A DNA stretch of 64,000 bases from Microbacterium sp. LCT-H2 (GTDB taxonomy: Bacteria > Actinomycetota > Actinomycetes > Actinomycetales > Microbacteriaceae). The number at the start of each line of letters is the position of its first letter. Positions within the stretch are counted from its first letter, which is position 1. The stretch is from assembly GCF_001866135.1 (NCBI RefSeq), contig NZ_MODW01000001.1, forward strand, positions 496,001 to 560,000, given 5' to 3'. Positions 29,038-38,383 of the stretch are shown here, in pieces. A model generated the notes under the pieces. That model was not told where the DNA came from, searched no databases, and was given only the letters and a program-made list of their open reading frames with translations. The position numbers were made by a program, and so were the translations under genes.

Positions 29038-29316
29038 GCAGCTCCGACGAGGCACTGTTCCCCGCCTTCACGACCACGCGGATCCCGACTGCGGAGGCGG
29101 ACATCCTCGTGCGCCACGGCGGCTCGGGGCCGCCCGAGACATCCGCACCGTCGCCGAGCGACTCGGCCATGAGCGCTTCCGCCTGGGTGGCACTGGTTCT
29201 TCTTCGCCCAGCCGGACGTCCCGGAGCGCGTCATCGGCGCGGACCCGGAGGCGCCGGAGGCCCTCGCCGCCGCTCTCACAGGTTTCTTCGGAGCCACCCG
29301 CCCCTCGCGGACGTAG
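29034..29316 (+). pseudogene. Remnant of an alpha/beta hydrolase (haloacetate dehalogenase-like)
   Basis: Three pieces of one hydrolase survive in three reading frames. Piece one (from ATG 29034) reads FPAFTTTRIPTAEADILVR then HGGSGPP. Piece two (from 29138) reads DIRTVAERLGHERFRLGG. Piece three (from 29188 to the TAG at 29314-29316) reads WHWFFFAQPDVPERVIGADP. Order matches fluoro/haloacetate dehalogenases of about 290 residues, but the oxyanion/nucleophile region and most of the lid and C terminus are gone. Two internal deletions with frame changes explain this. The first ATG still overlaps the CDF stop by 4 bases. No function is expected. Confidence 0.78.
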
Positions 29317-29325
29317 GCTGGACGC

Positions 29326-29589
29326 ATGACCAACCCCGCCTCCGACACCATCACGATGTTCGGCGCCGACTGGTGCCGTGACTGCATCCGCACGAAGAAG
29401 CAGCTCGACGAGCTCGGCGTCGCGTACACCTACGTCGACCTGGTCGCCGACCCCGATGCCGCGGACATCGCGAAGGACATCTCCGGCCGCACGAACATCC
29501 CCGTGGTCGTCTACCCCGACGCCTCGCACCACGTCGAGCCGTCGAACGCCGACGTGGAGTCGAAGCTGCGCGAGCTCTCGCTCATCTGA
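29326..29589 (+). CDS. Glutaredoxin/mycoredoxin-like protein
   Basis: An 87-residue thioredoxin-fold protein, the size of actinobacterial mycoredoxins that reduce mycothiol mixed disulfides. The active site is C17-R-D-C20 (ADWCRDCIRTK), and the cis-proline region NIPVVVYPD and the C-terminal helix are present. The CxxC residues between the cysteines differ from the common GY pair of mycoredoxin-1. It begins 9 bases after the decayed hydrolase and is probably transcribed alone or with the downstream gene. Confidence 0.87.
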   Translation: MTNPASDTITMFGADWCRDCIRTKKQLDELGVAYTYVDLVADPDAADIAKDISGRTNIPVVVYPDASHHVEPSNADVESKLRELSLI

Positions 29590-29656
29590 TCGTCCTCGCA
29601 CTCGGCGGATCTCCGCGCGGACGCCTAAGCTGAAAGCCCGTTCGAAGGAGACGCCG

Positions 29657-31420
29657 ATGACTTCTGCGCCCACGACAGCGCCTGCCACCCCCGCCCTCGG
29701 CGAGGGCGAGGCGGAACGTCTCGACGCCGCCGTCGCCGACCTGCAGACGGGGACGGCGGTGTGGACCGCGCTCACCGTGGCGCAGCGCGCGACATTGCTC
29801 CGGCAGGTGCGCACGAGCGTCGCCGCAACAGCCGAGGACTGGGCGACGATCGCCGCCGCCTCCAAGGGCCTGGACGCGCGGCATCCGCTCCGCGGCGAGG
29901 AGTGGCTGAGCGGTCCGTACAGCGTCCTCGGAGCACTGGACGCCTCGATCGCCACGCTCACCCGGATCGCGAACGGTGCGAATCCGCTCGACGGCATCCG
30001 GGTCGACCGCGCACCCGGCGGCCGCGCGCGCGTGCATGCCTTCCCCCTCACCGGCCTCGACCGGTTCCTGCTGTCCGGCTTCACCGGCGAGGTCTGGCTC
30101 GAACCGGGGACCACTCCGAACACCGCCCGCGCGAAGGCCGGTCTGGCGCAGCGCACGCCGACGGTGTCCGGAGGCGTCGGACTCGTGCTCGGCGCCGGGA
30201 ACGTGACCTCCATCCCCGTGCTGGACGTGCTGTACGAACTCCTCGCCCACAACCGCACCGCCCTGCTGAAGGTGAACCCCACGCAGGATGCCCTGGTCCC
30301 CGTCTACAAGCGCGCGCTCGCCCCGCTCATCGAGCCGGGACTGCTGCGGATCGTGCGCGGGGGCCCCGCCGCCGGCGCCTACCTCACCCAGCACCCCGGC
30401 ATCGCCCACGTGCACATCACCGGCTCGGCGGCGACCTTCGACACCATCGTCTGGGGACCGTCGACCGGCGAGGGGGCAGCCGCGACGAAGCGTCGCCGTC
30501 GCGAGAACCGCCCGCTGCTGAAGAAGCCCATCACGGCGGAGCTCGGCGGGGTCTCCCCCATCATCGTCGTGCCGGGGAAGTGGACGGCCGCCGACCTCAC
30601 GTATCAGGCCGAGCACATCGCGACCATGCGCCTGCAGAACAGCGGTCACAACTGCATCGCGGGGCAGGTCGTCATCCTCTCCGCCGACTGGGACCAGGCC
30701 GACGACTTCCGCGCCGCGCTGCGCCGCGCCTACGCCACCGCTCCGGAGCGCCCCATCTGGTACCCCGGTGCCCCCTCCCGCATGCAGACCGCTGCGGACG
30801 ACTACCCGGACGCCCTCGTGCTCGGCGACCGGCTCCTCGTCGAGATCGGTGCCGACGACGACCCCTCAGCCCTGGAGAACACGGAGTACTTCGCCCCGGT
30901 CCTCGGCGTGGTGACCCTGCCAGGGACGGGCCAGGAGTTCCTCGATGCCGCGGTCGCCCACGCGAACGAGAAGCTGCAGGGCACGCTCGGCGCGAACCTG
31001 CTCATCGACCCGGCGACCGAGAAGGCGCTCGGCAGCGGGTTCGAGCGCGCACTCACCGCCCTGCACTACGGCTCGATCGCGATCAACGGCTGGACCGCCT
31101 TCGGATTCATCACACCGACGCTCACCTGGGGCGCGTTCCCCGGGGGCACGATCGACGACGTCGGCAGCGGCATCGGCATCGTCCACAACGCCCTGCTCCT
31201 GGACCAGGTGGAGCGCTCCGTGCTGCGTGGCCCCTTCCGGCCGTTCCCGCGCTCGCTTCCCGTCGCGAACGGCGGAGGGCGGATGACCATCCTCCCGAAA
31301 CCGCCGTGGTTCGCCTCCTCCCGCACCGGTGCCGCCGTGAGCGAGGGTCTCACCCGGCATCGTGCGGACGGCGGCGCCCTCGGCCTCGTGAAGACCCTGA
31401 TGCGCGCGCTCCGCGCCTGA
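29657..31420 (+). CDS. Aldehyde dehydrogenase family protein
   Basis: A 587-residue NAD(P)-dependent dehydrogenase, longer than the typical 480-500. The catalytic Glu is in PITAELGGVSP (about 294) and the nucleophile Cys in QNSGHNCIAGQ (about 332). An Arg/Lys-rich insert (KRRRRENRPLLKK) just before the Glu motif, and an extended C-terminal region, set it apart from classical ALDHs. The ATG at 29657 has AAGGAG 7 bases upstream. Substrate cannot be predicted. Confidence 0.88.
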   Translation: MTSAPTTAPATPALGEGEAERLDAAVADLQTGTAVWTALTVAQRATLLRQVRTSVAATAEDWATIAAASKGLDARHPLRGEEWLSGPYSVLGALDASIATLTRIANGANPLDGIRVDRAPGGRARVHAFPLTGLDRFLLSGFTGEVWLEPGTTPNTARAKAGLAQRTPTVSGGVGLVLGAGNVTSIPVLDVLYELLAHNRTALLKVNPTQDALVPVYKRALAPLIEPGLLRIVRGGPAAGAYLTQHPGIAHVHITGSAATFDTIVWGPSTGEGAAATKRRRRENRPLLKKPITAELGGVSPIIVVPGKWTAADLTYQAEHIATMRLQNSGHNCIAGQVVILSADWDQADDFRAALRRAYATAPERPIWYPGAPSRMQTAADDYPDALVLGDRLLVEIGADDDPSALENTEYFAPVLGVVTLPGTGQEFLDAAVAHANEKLQGTLGANLLIDPATEKALGSGFERALTALHYGSIAINGWTAFGFITPTLTWGAFPGGTIDDVGSGIGIVHNALLLDQVERSVLRGPFRPFPRSLPVANGGGRMTILPKPPWFASSRTGAAVSEGLTRHRADGGALGLVKTLMRALRA

Positions 31421-31434
31421 GGGGGGGGAACGCG

Positions 31435-32406
31435 TCAGTCCTCGGGGCGGAACCGATCGGTCGCGGCGCGGAGAGCCGCGCGGATACCGGGTTCGGCGGC
31501 GGAATGCCCCGCGTCGTCGACCACCTGGAAGTCGGCTTCCGGCCAGGCACGGTGCAGGTCCCACGCCGTCATCGTCGGGGTGACCACGTCGTGGCGGCCC
31601 TGCACGATCACGGCCGGGATGTGCCGGATGGCGTCGATCCCCGCGAGCAACTGCCCTTCGGCCCACCAGCCGCGGTGCACGAAGAAGTGGTTCTCGATGC
31701 GTGCGAAAGCGACGGCCCGGCGGGGATCGGCCATCGCCGCGATCTGCTCCGGGTCGGGGCGCAGCGTGATGGTCGCCGCCTCCCACGCCGCCCACGCGAG
31801 GGCCGCCGGTTCATGGACCGCCGGGTCCGGGTCGAACAGCCGCCGGTGGTACGCCTCAATCATCCGGGAGCGCTCCAGGACCGGGATCGGCGCGATGAAG
31901 TCCTCCCACAGGTCCGGGAAGAGCGCCGCCGCCCCGCCCTCGTAGAACCACTCGAGCTCGGCGCGACGGAGCGTGAAGATCCCGCGCAGGATCAGCTCGG
32001 AGACCACGTCGGGGTGGGCCTGGGCGTAGGCGAGCGCGAGGGCGCTGCCCCAGGACCCGCCGAACACCTGCCACGTCTCGATGCCGAGATTCTTGCGCAG
32101 CAGCTCGAGGTCGGCGATGAGGTGCGCGGTGGTGATGTGCCGGAGATCGGCCTCCGGCTCCGCGGCGGACGGCGTGCTCCGACCGCATCCGCGCTGATCG
32201 AGAAGGATGATCCGGTAGGCATCGGGGTCGAAGAACTGCCGCTGCCACGGCGAGGTGCCGCTGCCGGGGCCGCCATGGAGGAACACGACGGGCTTGCCGT
32301 CGGGGTTGCCGCTGATCTCCCAGGCCACGCGGTGCCCGTCGCCGACGAGCAGCACTCCGGTCTCGTGCGGCTCGATGGGCGGATACAGCCCCTCGGTGTT
32401 CGTCAT
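31435..32406 (-). CDS. pip: Prolyl aminopeptidase (proline iminopeptidase)
   Basis: Removes N-terminal proline from peptides in the cytoplasm. The 323-residue alpha/beta hydrolase has the oxyanion loop HGGPGSGTSP (about 45-54), LDQRGCGRS, and the nucleophile elbow GGSWGSALAL with the Ser near residue 118, plus the late catalytic His in DDAGHSAAE. Length and motifs fit the S33 family. It is a single gene with GGGGGA before the ATG and is convergent with the aldehyde dehydrogenase. Confidence 0.95.
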   Translation of the reverse strand: MTNTEGLYPPIEPHETGVLLVGDGHRVAWEISGNPDGKPVVFLHGGPGSGTSPWQRQFFDPDAYRIILLDQRGCGRSTPSAAEPEADLRHITTAHLIADLELLRKNLGIETWQVFGGSWGSALALAYAQAHPDVVSELILRGIFTLRRAELEWFYEGGAAALFPDLWEDFIAPIPVLERSRMIEAYHRRLFDPDPAVHEPAALAWAAWEAATITLRPDPEQIAAMADPRRAVAFARIENHFFVHRGWWAEGQLLAGIDAIRHIPAVIVQGRHDVVTPTMTAWDLHRAWPEADFQVVDDAGHSAAEPGIRAALRAATDRFRPED

Positions 32407-32476
32407 GTTCGGTCCCCCAACCGGTCGTGCGGTCCTGCCGAGTCCACGTTATCTGACAACGGCGAGAGCGCCGGGT

Positions 32477-33358
32477 CTACGGGTCGAGCTGATCGGCGGG
32501 GAGGGTGAACACCTGCCCGCACGCATCGAGCCCGTTCTGGTAGCCCTCCGCGAACCAGCGCTGACGCTGCTCGCTGGAGCCGTGGGTCCAGGTCTCCGGG
32601 TTCACCTGTCCGGACTGCTCCTGGATGTGATCGTCGCCGACGGTCGACGCCGCGTTCAGGGCGTCGCGGATCTGCTCCTCCGTCGGCTTCTCGAGGTACG
32701 GGTCGCCGTCGGCGTCGGTCTGCTCGGTCGCGCGGCCGAGCCAGCCGCCGGCATAGCAGTCGGCCTGCAGCTCCATGCGCACGCCGTTGCTGCCGGGACC
32801 CGTCCCGTTGTTCGGGTACTTCTCCATGGTCCCAAGGAGGTTCTGGATGTGGTGACCCCACTCGTGCCCGACGATGTAGAGCTGCGCGAGGTTCCCCGCC
32901 GAGGCCCCGAACTGCTCCTGCATGAGCTGGAAGAACGTGGGGTCGATGTAGACGGTCTCCTCCGGCGGGCAGTAGAACGGGCCGACCGCGTTGGAGGCGG
33001 TGCCGCACTGCGTGGAGGTCGCTCCATCGACGACGATGAGCTGCGGAGCCTGGTAGCCCTCCACGTTGTCCTCCCAGAAGGCGTCGAGCGCGACCTGCGC
33101 CCCCGCCATGCGGCAGTCGACGTTCGCGTTCGCGTCCGCGCCGCTGTCGCAGTTCTGGATGGCCGAACCGCCGGCGGGCTCGCTCCCGCCCCCGGGCGCG
33201 CCCCCGACGAGTCCGCTCAGGTCGATGCCCAGCAGGGGGCCGGCGATGAGGGCGAGGAGGGCGAGCACGCCGACGCCGGAGCCGCCCGCGATCGCCGCCG
33301 TGCGTCCGCGGCGGCGCGTGGTGTTGCGGGAGAGGTCGGCGTCGGGATTGAACGTCAT
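32477..33358 (-). CDS. Neutral zinc metallopeptidase (YpfJ family)
   Basis: A membrane-anchored, outward-facing protein of 293 residues. A short basic N terminus is followed by one membrane helix (about 22-45), a Gly/Ala linker and the zinc peptidase domain with HEWGH in IVGHEWGHHIQN (about 164-168), preceded by FYCPPEETVYID and followed by MELQADCYAGGW, both typical of the family. The ATG at 33358 is chosen because upstream in-frame sequence lies inside the divergent mdh gene. Substrates are unknown in this family. Confidence 0.9.
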   Translation of the reverse strand: MTFNPDADLSRNTTRRRGRTAAIAGGSGVGVLALLALIAGPLLGIDLSGLVGGAPGGGSEPAGGSAIQNCDSGADANANVDCRMAGAQVALDAFWEDNVEGYQAPQLIVVDGATSTQCGTASNAVGPFYCPPEETVYIDPTFFQLMQEQFGASAGNLAQLYIVGHEWGHHIQNLLGTMEKYPNNGTGPGSNGVRMELQADCYAGGWLGRATEQTDADGDPYLEKPTEEQIRDALNAASTVGDDHIQEQSGQVNPETWTHGSSEQRQRWFAEGYQNGLDACGQVFTLPADQLDP

Positions 33359-33400
33359 GCGTCGAGGGTACTCCGCGCGCCGACACCGCGACGGACGTAG

Positions 33401-34399
<999 letters not shown>

Positions 34400-34452
34400 T
34401 CCGGTCGCCGCGGGGCGCCTCGGCAGGGCAGAATAGAGGGCGGAGGTGCGGG

Positions 34453-34929
34453 ATGAGCGACACGATGGACCCGGCGGGCACGACGCCGTCTCTCGACGAT
34501 GCGCTGACGAGCCCGCTCCATCTCCCGCACGACGCGGCGACGTGCCCGAAGTGCTTCACGGAGCTGCAGCAGAACCGCAACTTCTGGACCGCGCGCCCCG
34601 CGGGCTCCCGCCTGGTCGGCCTCGTCGTCGCTCGTGAGGGCATGCCGTCGGTCGTCGAGCAGCGCGCCGACCTCACCCGTTTCGGTGTGCCCATCGAGGG
34701 CTTCCGTCACCCGGCGCCGGACATCCTGGAGAGCTGGAACGACCGTCTCGCGCGGCTCATCTCGACGCTCCGGACCGGAGACGTGGTCGTCGTGGCGAAC
34801 ATCCGGGCCCTGGGGCTCGACGCCGAAGAGGGCGCGCGCACGGTCGCCGAGCTCCGGCGCCACGGGATCATCGTGAAGGTGCTCGGCCACGAGGCGCGTC
34901 ATCTCGCCGACGCCGCCGGCGCCCGCTGA
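34453..34929 (+). CDS. Small resolvase-fold-like protein lacking the catalytic serine
   Basis: A 158-residue protein with GGAGG 6 bases before the ATG. Residues about 50-150 resemble the N-terminal fold of serine resolvases (LISTLRTGDVVVVANIRALG, then EEGARTVAELRRHGIIVKVL). The usual R-V-S near the first strand is replaced by VVAREG, so recombinase chemistry is unlikely, and there is no DNA-binding C-terminal domain. A CPKC pair lies near the N terminus (ATCPKCFTEL). It follows mdh by 53 bases. It could be a regulatory or repurposed protein. The family call is tentative. Confidence 0.5.
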   Translation: MSDTMDPAGTTPSLDDALTSPLHLPHDAATCPKCFTELQQNRNFWTARPAGSRLVGLVVAREGMPSVVEQRADLTRFGVPIEGFRHPAPDILESWNDRLARLISTLRTGDVVVVANIRALGLDAEEGARTVAELRRHGIIVKVLGHEARHLADAAGAR

Positions 34930-35016
34930 GCCACCGGTATACAGCGTCGCGGTTCTCTTCACCGTCGTCCTCCTCCTCGTTAGCCTGAATCCGGGGCGGG
35001 GGTCTCCGGGGGAACA

Positions 35017-36303
35017 GTGCGCAACGGTCTTCACATCGACGTCAGTGGCATGCGCGGAGTGGCGCGCTCGCTCCATGACATCTCGCACGGCAAAGCCCGT
35101 CTCGATGGCGGGTTCGACCTCACGGGAGCGCTCAGCGACCTGGTCTCTTCCGGTGCGGAGATGTTCGTGTCTACGTGGTTCGAAGCGCATGGCGTTCTCA
35201 CGCTCACCGGTCGAAGCCTGGCGAGCGGAGTGGACGACACGTGCGACAGAACGAAGCAGTGGACGGACTCGCAGGCGTCGGACCTCGCGGACGCGAGATC
35301 GGCCGTGTCCGCCATTCTCCGCGACCTCGACGACATCTGGACCGGGGAGAGCGCCGACTCGTTCCGCGCCCGCATCCTCGAGTTCCACGACCGTCTGGAG
35401 GCCTCCGAGGAGGCGATGCGGATCGCCGGTAAAGGGATCCTCGCCTACGCTGATGCGGTGGCCGAGATCGCTCGCCGAGCCGCACCTTTGAAGCACCGCC
35501 TCGAAGCTGCCGAGCTCATCCTCAACGGTGTCCACAGCGAGGCCCTCTTCGGCACAGACCCCGAGGGACTCGCGCGGCGGTTCGATGCCGAACAGCAGGC
35601 GACGATCGACGCACAGGACGCAGCCGACGAGCTCGCCCGCCTCGCCGATGAGCGGAGGGAAGCTGACCGGATACTTGCGGGCCTGCTCGCCCGAACCGCG
35701 GCGGAAGCCTGGGGAGGCCTCGGCTGCACTGCCACCCCATCCGACAGGAGCCCACGGGAACTCGCTAACAGGAGGGTAAGCGAACTGCTCGACGACTTCT
35801 TCAGTGGCCGTGACGGTGCACGCGGGGTCGTCCTCGGACCCGACGATCCCTTCGTCACCGCCCTGATGCACAGCAACCACATCAACGGTGCTCGCGTGCG
35901 CGTACTCGATGCGCTCCGCGGTGCGAGATTAGTCGAGGGCGGGAACCCCCTCTTCTACGACCGGGTCATCAGCGACAACCCCTCGGTTCTCGTTCAGGAC
36001 GGTTTCAACGTCATCACGAGCGGGATTCCCAGCTCCCTACTCGGAGGCCAAAACCTGCCCGAGTCCTTTCTCGGCTCATATGAGCTGGAGGTGCACGCCG
36101 GAGAGTCCCAGCCAGACGGAGGCGTGGCAGTGACTTACATCATCAACAACGACACGACCATCGACTCCGCAACGCGCATCCCCGGCACAGGTGGCGCCCA
36201 CGTGCCCCTCGTGGAGGCTGCCATGACGTCGGCCTACGCTAGCAACGGAGAGTTCGCCCCCCAGTATCAGACCATCGTCTGGACCGAAACGGTGTACCCA
36301 TGA
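35017..36303 (+). CDS. Candidate type VII secretion effector, WXG-like N terminus and unknown C-terminal domain
   Basis: A 428-residue protein with no signal peptide. The GTG at 35017 follows GGGGGA. Residues 1-235 are almost wholly helical, with W108-T-G110 between two long helices (DDIWTGESADSFRARI), the WXG/LXG-type layout of substrates of ESX systems. The last 190 residues are beta-rich (FLGSYELEVHAGES, VAVTYIINNDTTIDSATR) and match no domain I can name. Its stop overlaps by 4 bases a lipoprotein gene present in three tandem copies, and the ESX operon ends just beyond. This layout fits a secreted toxin with immunity proteins, but toxicity is inferred. Confidence 0.72.
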   Translation: MRNGLHIDVSGMRGVARSLHDISHGKARLDGGFDLTGALSDLVSSGAEMFVSTWFEAHGVLTLTGRSLASGVDDTCDRTKQWTDSQASDLADARSAVSAILRDLDDIWTGESADSFRARILEFHDRLEASEEAMRIAGKGILAYADAVAEIARRAAPLKHRLEAAELILNGVHSEALFGTDPEGLARRFDAEQQATIDAQDAADELARLADERREADRILAGLLARTAAEAWGGLGCTATPSDRSPRELANRRVSELLDDFFSGRDGARGVVLGPDDPFVTALMHSNHINGARVRVLDALRGARLVEGGNPLFYDRVISDNPSVLVQDGFNVITSGIPSSLLGGQNLPESFLGSYELEVHAGESQPDGGVAVTYIINNDTTIDSATRIPGTGGAHVPLVEAAMTSAYASNGEFAPQYQTIVWTETVYP

Positions 36304-36713
36304 CATTCATCCTCCGCGCCCGCTCAGCAATCGCGGCGGTTGCTCTTGTCCTTGCCACGATACTCACCCTCGTCAGTTGCGCTCCTGCCCCCGCCGTCAC
36401 CTCTCCCATCGGCCTCTGGGAAGCGGTCGGCGACGACAACGGCACCCTCACGATCAACCGCGACGGCACATTCACCATGACCGACACCTCGTTCAACCCC
36501 CTCCAGCACCGAGACACGCAAGACGACTTCCGCGGCTCCGGTGTCTGGGAAACCTTCTCGGACGACCCCCCGCTTGTCCTACGGTTCGACGAGGCCACGA
36601 ACGACGGCTTCCCCGTCGACCCCGCAGACCTACAAGTCGATTTCACCTCCGGAACAATTCGGTTCGAGGACCCGGAACAGACCGCGAGCATCGAGTTCCG
36701 CCTCACGGATTGA
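36300..36713 (+). CDS. Lipoprotein copy 1 of tandem array, candidate immunity protein
   Basis: A 137-residue lipoprotein whose ATG overlaps the candidate effector stop by 4 bases, a sign of translational coupling. The signal peptide ends in the lipobox LTLVSC (Cys27). The mature part is a small beta-rich domain with SPIGLWEAVGDDNGTLTINR and DGTFTM, a lipocalin-like G-x-W-E...DGTF pattern common in actinobacterial lipoproteins. From residue 34 on it is nearly identical to copy 2. Its signal peptide differs from those of copies 2 and 3. An outward-facing, membrane-bound location suits protection against a toxin that acts outside the cytoplasm. Confidence 0.72.
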   Translation: MTFILRARSAIAAVALVLATILTLVSCAPAPAVTSPIGLWEAVGDDNGTLTINRDGTFTMTDTSFNPLQHRDTQDDFRGSGVWETFSDDPPLVLRFDEATNDGFPVDPADLQVDFTSGTIRFEDPEQTASIEFRLTD

Positions 36714-36719
36714 CACCTT

Positions 36720-37136
36720 ATGACTCAACGTCGAGGCTCAACCGCGTGCGCCGCACCATCAGCCGTACTCGCCCTCTTCGGGATGCTCGGCTTCGCCGGC
36801 TGCACCCACGCCCCACACATCACCTCTCCCATCGGCCTCTGGGAAGCGGTCGGCGACGACAACGGCACGCTCACGATCAACCGCGACGGCACATTCACCA
36901 TGACCGACACCTCGTTCAACCCCCTCCAGCACCGAGACACGCAAGACGACTTCCGCGGCTCCGGTGTCTGGGAAACCTTCTCGGACGACCCCCCGCTTGT
37001 CCTACGGTTCGACGAGGCCACGAACGACGGCTTCCCCGTCGACCCCGCAGACCTACAAGTCGATTTCACCTCCGGAACAATTCGGTTCGAGGACCCGGAA
37101 CAGACCGCGAGCATCGAGTTCCGCCTCACGGATTGA
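36720..37136 (+). CDS. Lipoprotein copy 2 (hybrid), candidate immunity protein
   Basis: A 138-residue lipoprotein starting 6 bases after copy 1. Lipobox LGFAGC (Cys28). Its signal peptide and first mature residues equal those of copy 3, while the remainder (including QHRDTQDDFRGSGVW and LRFDEATNDGFPVDP) equals copy 1. The mature protein is therefore essentially the copy 1 protein with a different export signal. Intact frame, same operon as the effector candidate. Confidence 0.72.
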   Translation: MTQRRGSTACAAPSAVLALFGMLGFAGCTHAPHITSPIGLWEAVGDDNGTLTINRDGTFTMTDTSFNPLQHRDTQDDFRGSGVWETFSDDPPLVLRFDEATNDGFPVDPADLQVDFTSGTIRFEDPEQTASIEFRLTD

Positions 37137-37142
37137 CACCTT

Positions 37143-37559
37143 ATGACTCAACGTCGAGGCTCAACCGCGTGCGCCGCACCATCAGCCGTACTCGCCCTCT
37201 TCGGGATGCTCGGCTTCGCCGGCTGCACCCACGCCCCACACATCACCTCTCCCATCGGCCTCTGGGAAGCGGTCGGCGACGACAACGGCACGCTCACGAT
37301 CAACCGCGACGGCACATTCACGATGACCGATGCCTCCTTCAACCCCCTCCAGTACCGAGACACGCAAAACGACTTCCGCGGCTCCGGTGCCTGGCGCCTC
37401 TCCAGCGACGGTGAAGAGGTCATCTTGCGCTTCCTCGAAGCAACAAACGCTGGATTCGTTGTCGAACCCAGCGCACGTCGTCCGAACTTCACCTCCGGCA
37501 CGGTCCGGTTCGAGGACCCGGAACAGACCGCGAGCATCGAGTTCCGCCTCACGGATTGA
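37143..37559 (+). CDS. Lipoprotein copy 3, divergent candidate immunity protein
   Basis: A 138-residue lipoprotein, 6 bases after copy 2. Lipobox LGFAGC. It shares the front and the last 20 residues with copy 2 but differs in the middle (WRLSSDGEEVILRFLEATN, then VEPSARRPNF), which in an immunity family could change the toxin variant recognised. It ends the plus-strand operon; the ESX minus-strand operon ends 62 bases further on, so the two converge. Confidence 0.7.
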   Translation: MTQRRGSTACAAPSAVLALFGMLGFAGCTHAPHITSPIGLWEAVGDDNGTLTINRDGTFTMTDASFNPLQYRDTQNDFRGSGAWRLSSDGEEVILRFLEATNAGFVVEPSARRPNFTSGTVRFEDPEQTASIEFRLTD

Positions 37560-37621
37560 CGCTCTGGCGACGACCGCCGGGGATCACACCGTCGAACCCT
37601 CGCGTGTACGGAAAGGTCTTC

Positions 37622-38383
37622 CTAGAACTCCCCGGACCGCAGACGGGCGAGCGTGCCCGCGCCGATCTCGGCACGGGCGTCGGGATGGTTCGCGTAGAAG
37701 GTGACGAGCTCGGCCAGGAGCACTGGGTCGCTGGCAAGGTCGGCCGCCGCCCACGAGGACGGCGGCGCGGTCGCCGTCCGCAGCACCACGCGGTTGCTCT
37801 CCAGAGCGGCCCCGACGACCTCGTCCCATTCCACGGCCGCGTTGTTGCGCGGGATTCGGAGCTGCAACCCGTCCGGGCGCAGCGTCAGGCGATGGGCGGA
37901 GGGAGCCCGGAACCACGACCTGATGCCGGCGACCGTCATGATCAGCGCGACCACGGGAAGGAGGAGCAGGGTGAGGAGCGGCAGTCGATCTGCGGGCACT
38001 GTGAAGATGCTCCATGCCCACGCCGCGAGAAGCAGGGCTCCCACGGGCGCGAGGGCGCGCAACGGCCAGACGATCCCCGCGGCGGCGCCGAACGCGATCG
38101 CCGGACCGTCGACGACCGGCCGGACGACTCGGACCCGGGAGACACGGGCGTGCGCCACCATCAGCCAGACGCCCACGGCGACGGCCGCGAGCACGCCGAT
38201 CGCCAGGGCCTTCATCGCCGGAGCCGGATCGGCGAACAGGATCAGGCTGAACAGCAGGACCACGATGGCGAACACGACGCCGAACACGGTGAGCGCCGTG
38301 GTCGCGCGCTGCTGCCCCTGCCACCCCGGATGACCCGGTACCCAGATCGTCTCCGGAGACGTCGACTGCTGCTGACCTGTCAC
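37622..38383 (-). CDS. Membrane protein with PH-like C-terminal domain
   Basis: A 253-residue protein at the end of the ESX operon. The GTG at 38383 overlaps the preceding stop by 4 bases (GTGA). After a cytoplasmic N terminus there are about five membrane helices (LTVFGVVFAIVVLLFSLILF and following to about residue 155), then a beta-rich bacterial PH-like domain (HRLTLRPDGLQLRIPRNNAA). Close coupling to the WXG-type Gly/Ala-rich protein upstream suggests a partner or immunity role, but accessory function in secretion is equally possible. Confidence 0.65.
   Translation of the reverse strand: MTGQQQSTSPETIWVPGHPGWQGQQRATTALTVFGVVFAIVVLLFSLILFADPAPAMKALAIGVLAAVAVGVWLMVAHARVSRVRVVRPVVDGPAIAFGAAAGIVWPLRALAPVGALLLAAWAWSIFTVPADRLPLLTLLLLPVVALIMTVAGIRSWFRAPSAHRLTLRPDGLQLRIPRNNAAVEWDEVVGAALESNRVVLRTATAPPSSWAAADLASDPVLLAELVTFYANHPDARAEIGAGTLARLRSGEF

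Larger units (their letters stand above)
36398..37559 (+). repeat. Tandem array of three lipoprotein gene units, 423-base period
   Basis: The segment starting CACCTCTCCCATCGG recurs at 36398, 36821 and 37244, each 423 bases apart. Copies 1 and 2 are identical from about 36899 to the stop; copies 2 and 3 are identical from the intergenic region to the G at 36869, where copy 1 has C. So the middle unit joins the front of copy 3 to the back of copy 1, with the switch between 36869 and 36899. This is the product expected from unequal crossing-over in an older two-gene array. Confidence 0.9.

Noticed and set aside
34453-34929. An active site-specific recombinase marking a mobile element
   Set aside because: The catalytic Ser and DNA-binding domain are absent, and no inverted repeats or attachment duplications were seen nearby.
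36377-37414. A 345-residue repeated-peptide frame across the lipoprotein array
   Set aside because: The repeated peptide is just the +2 frame of the tandem genes; the lipoprotein frame has signal peptides, starts and overlaps.
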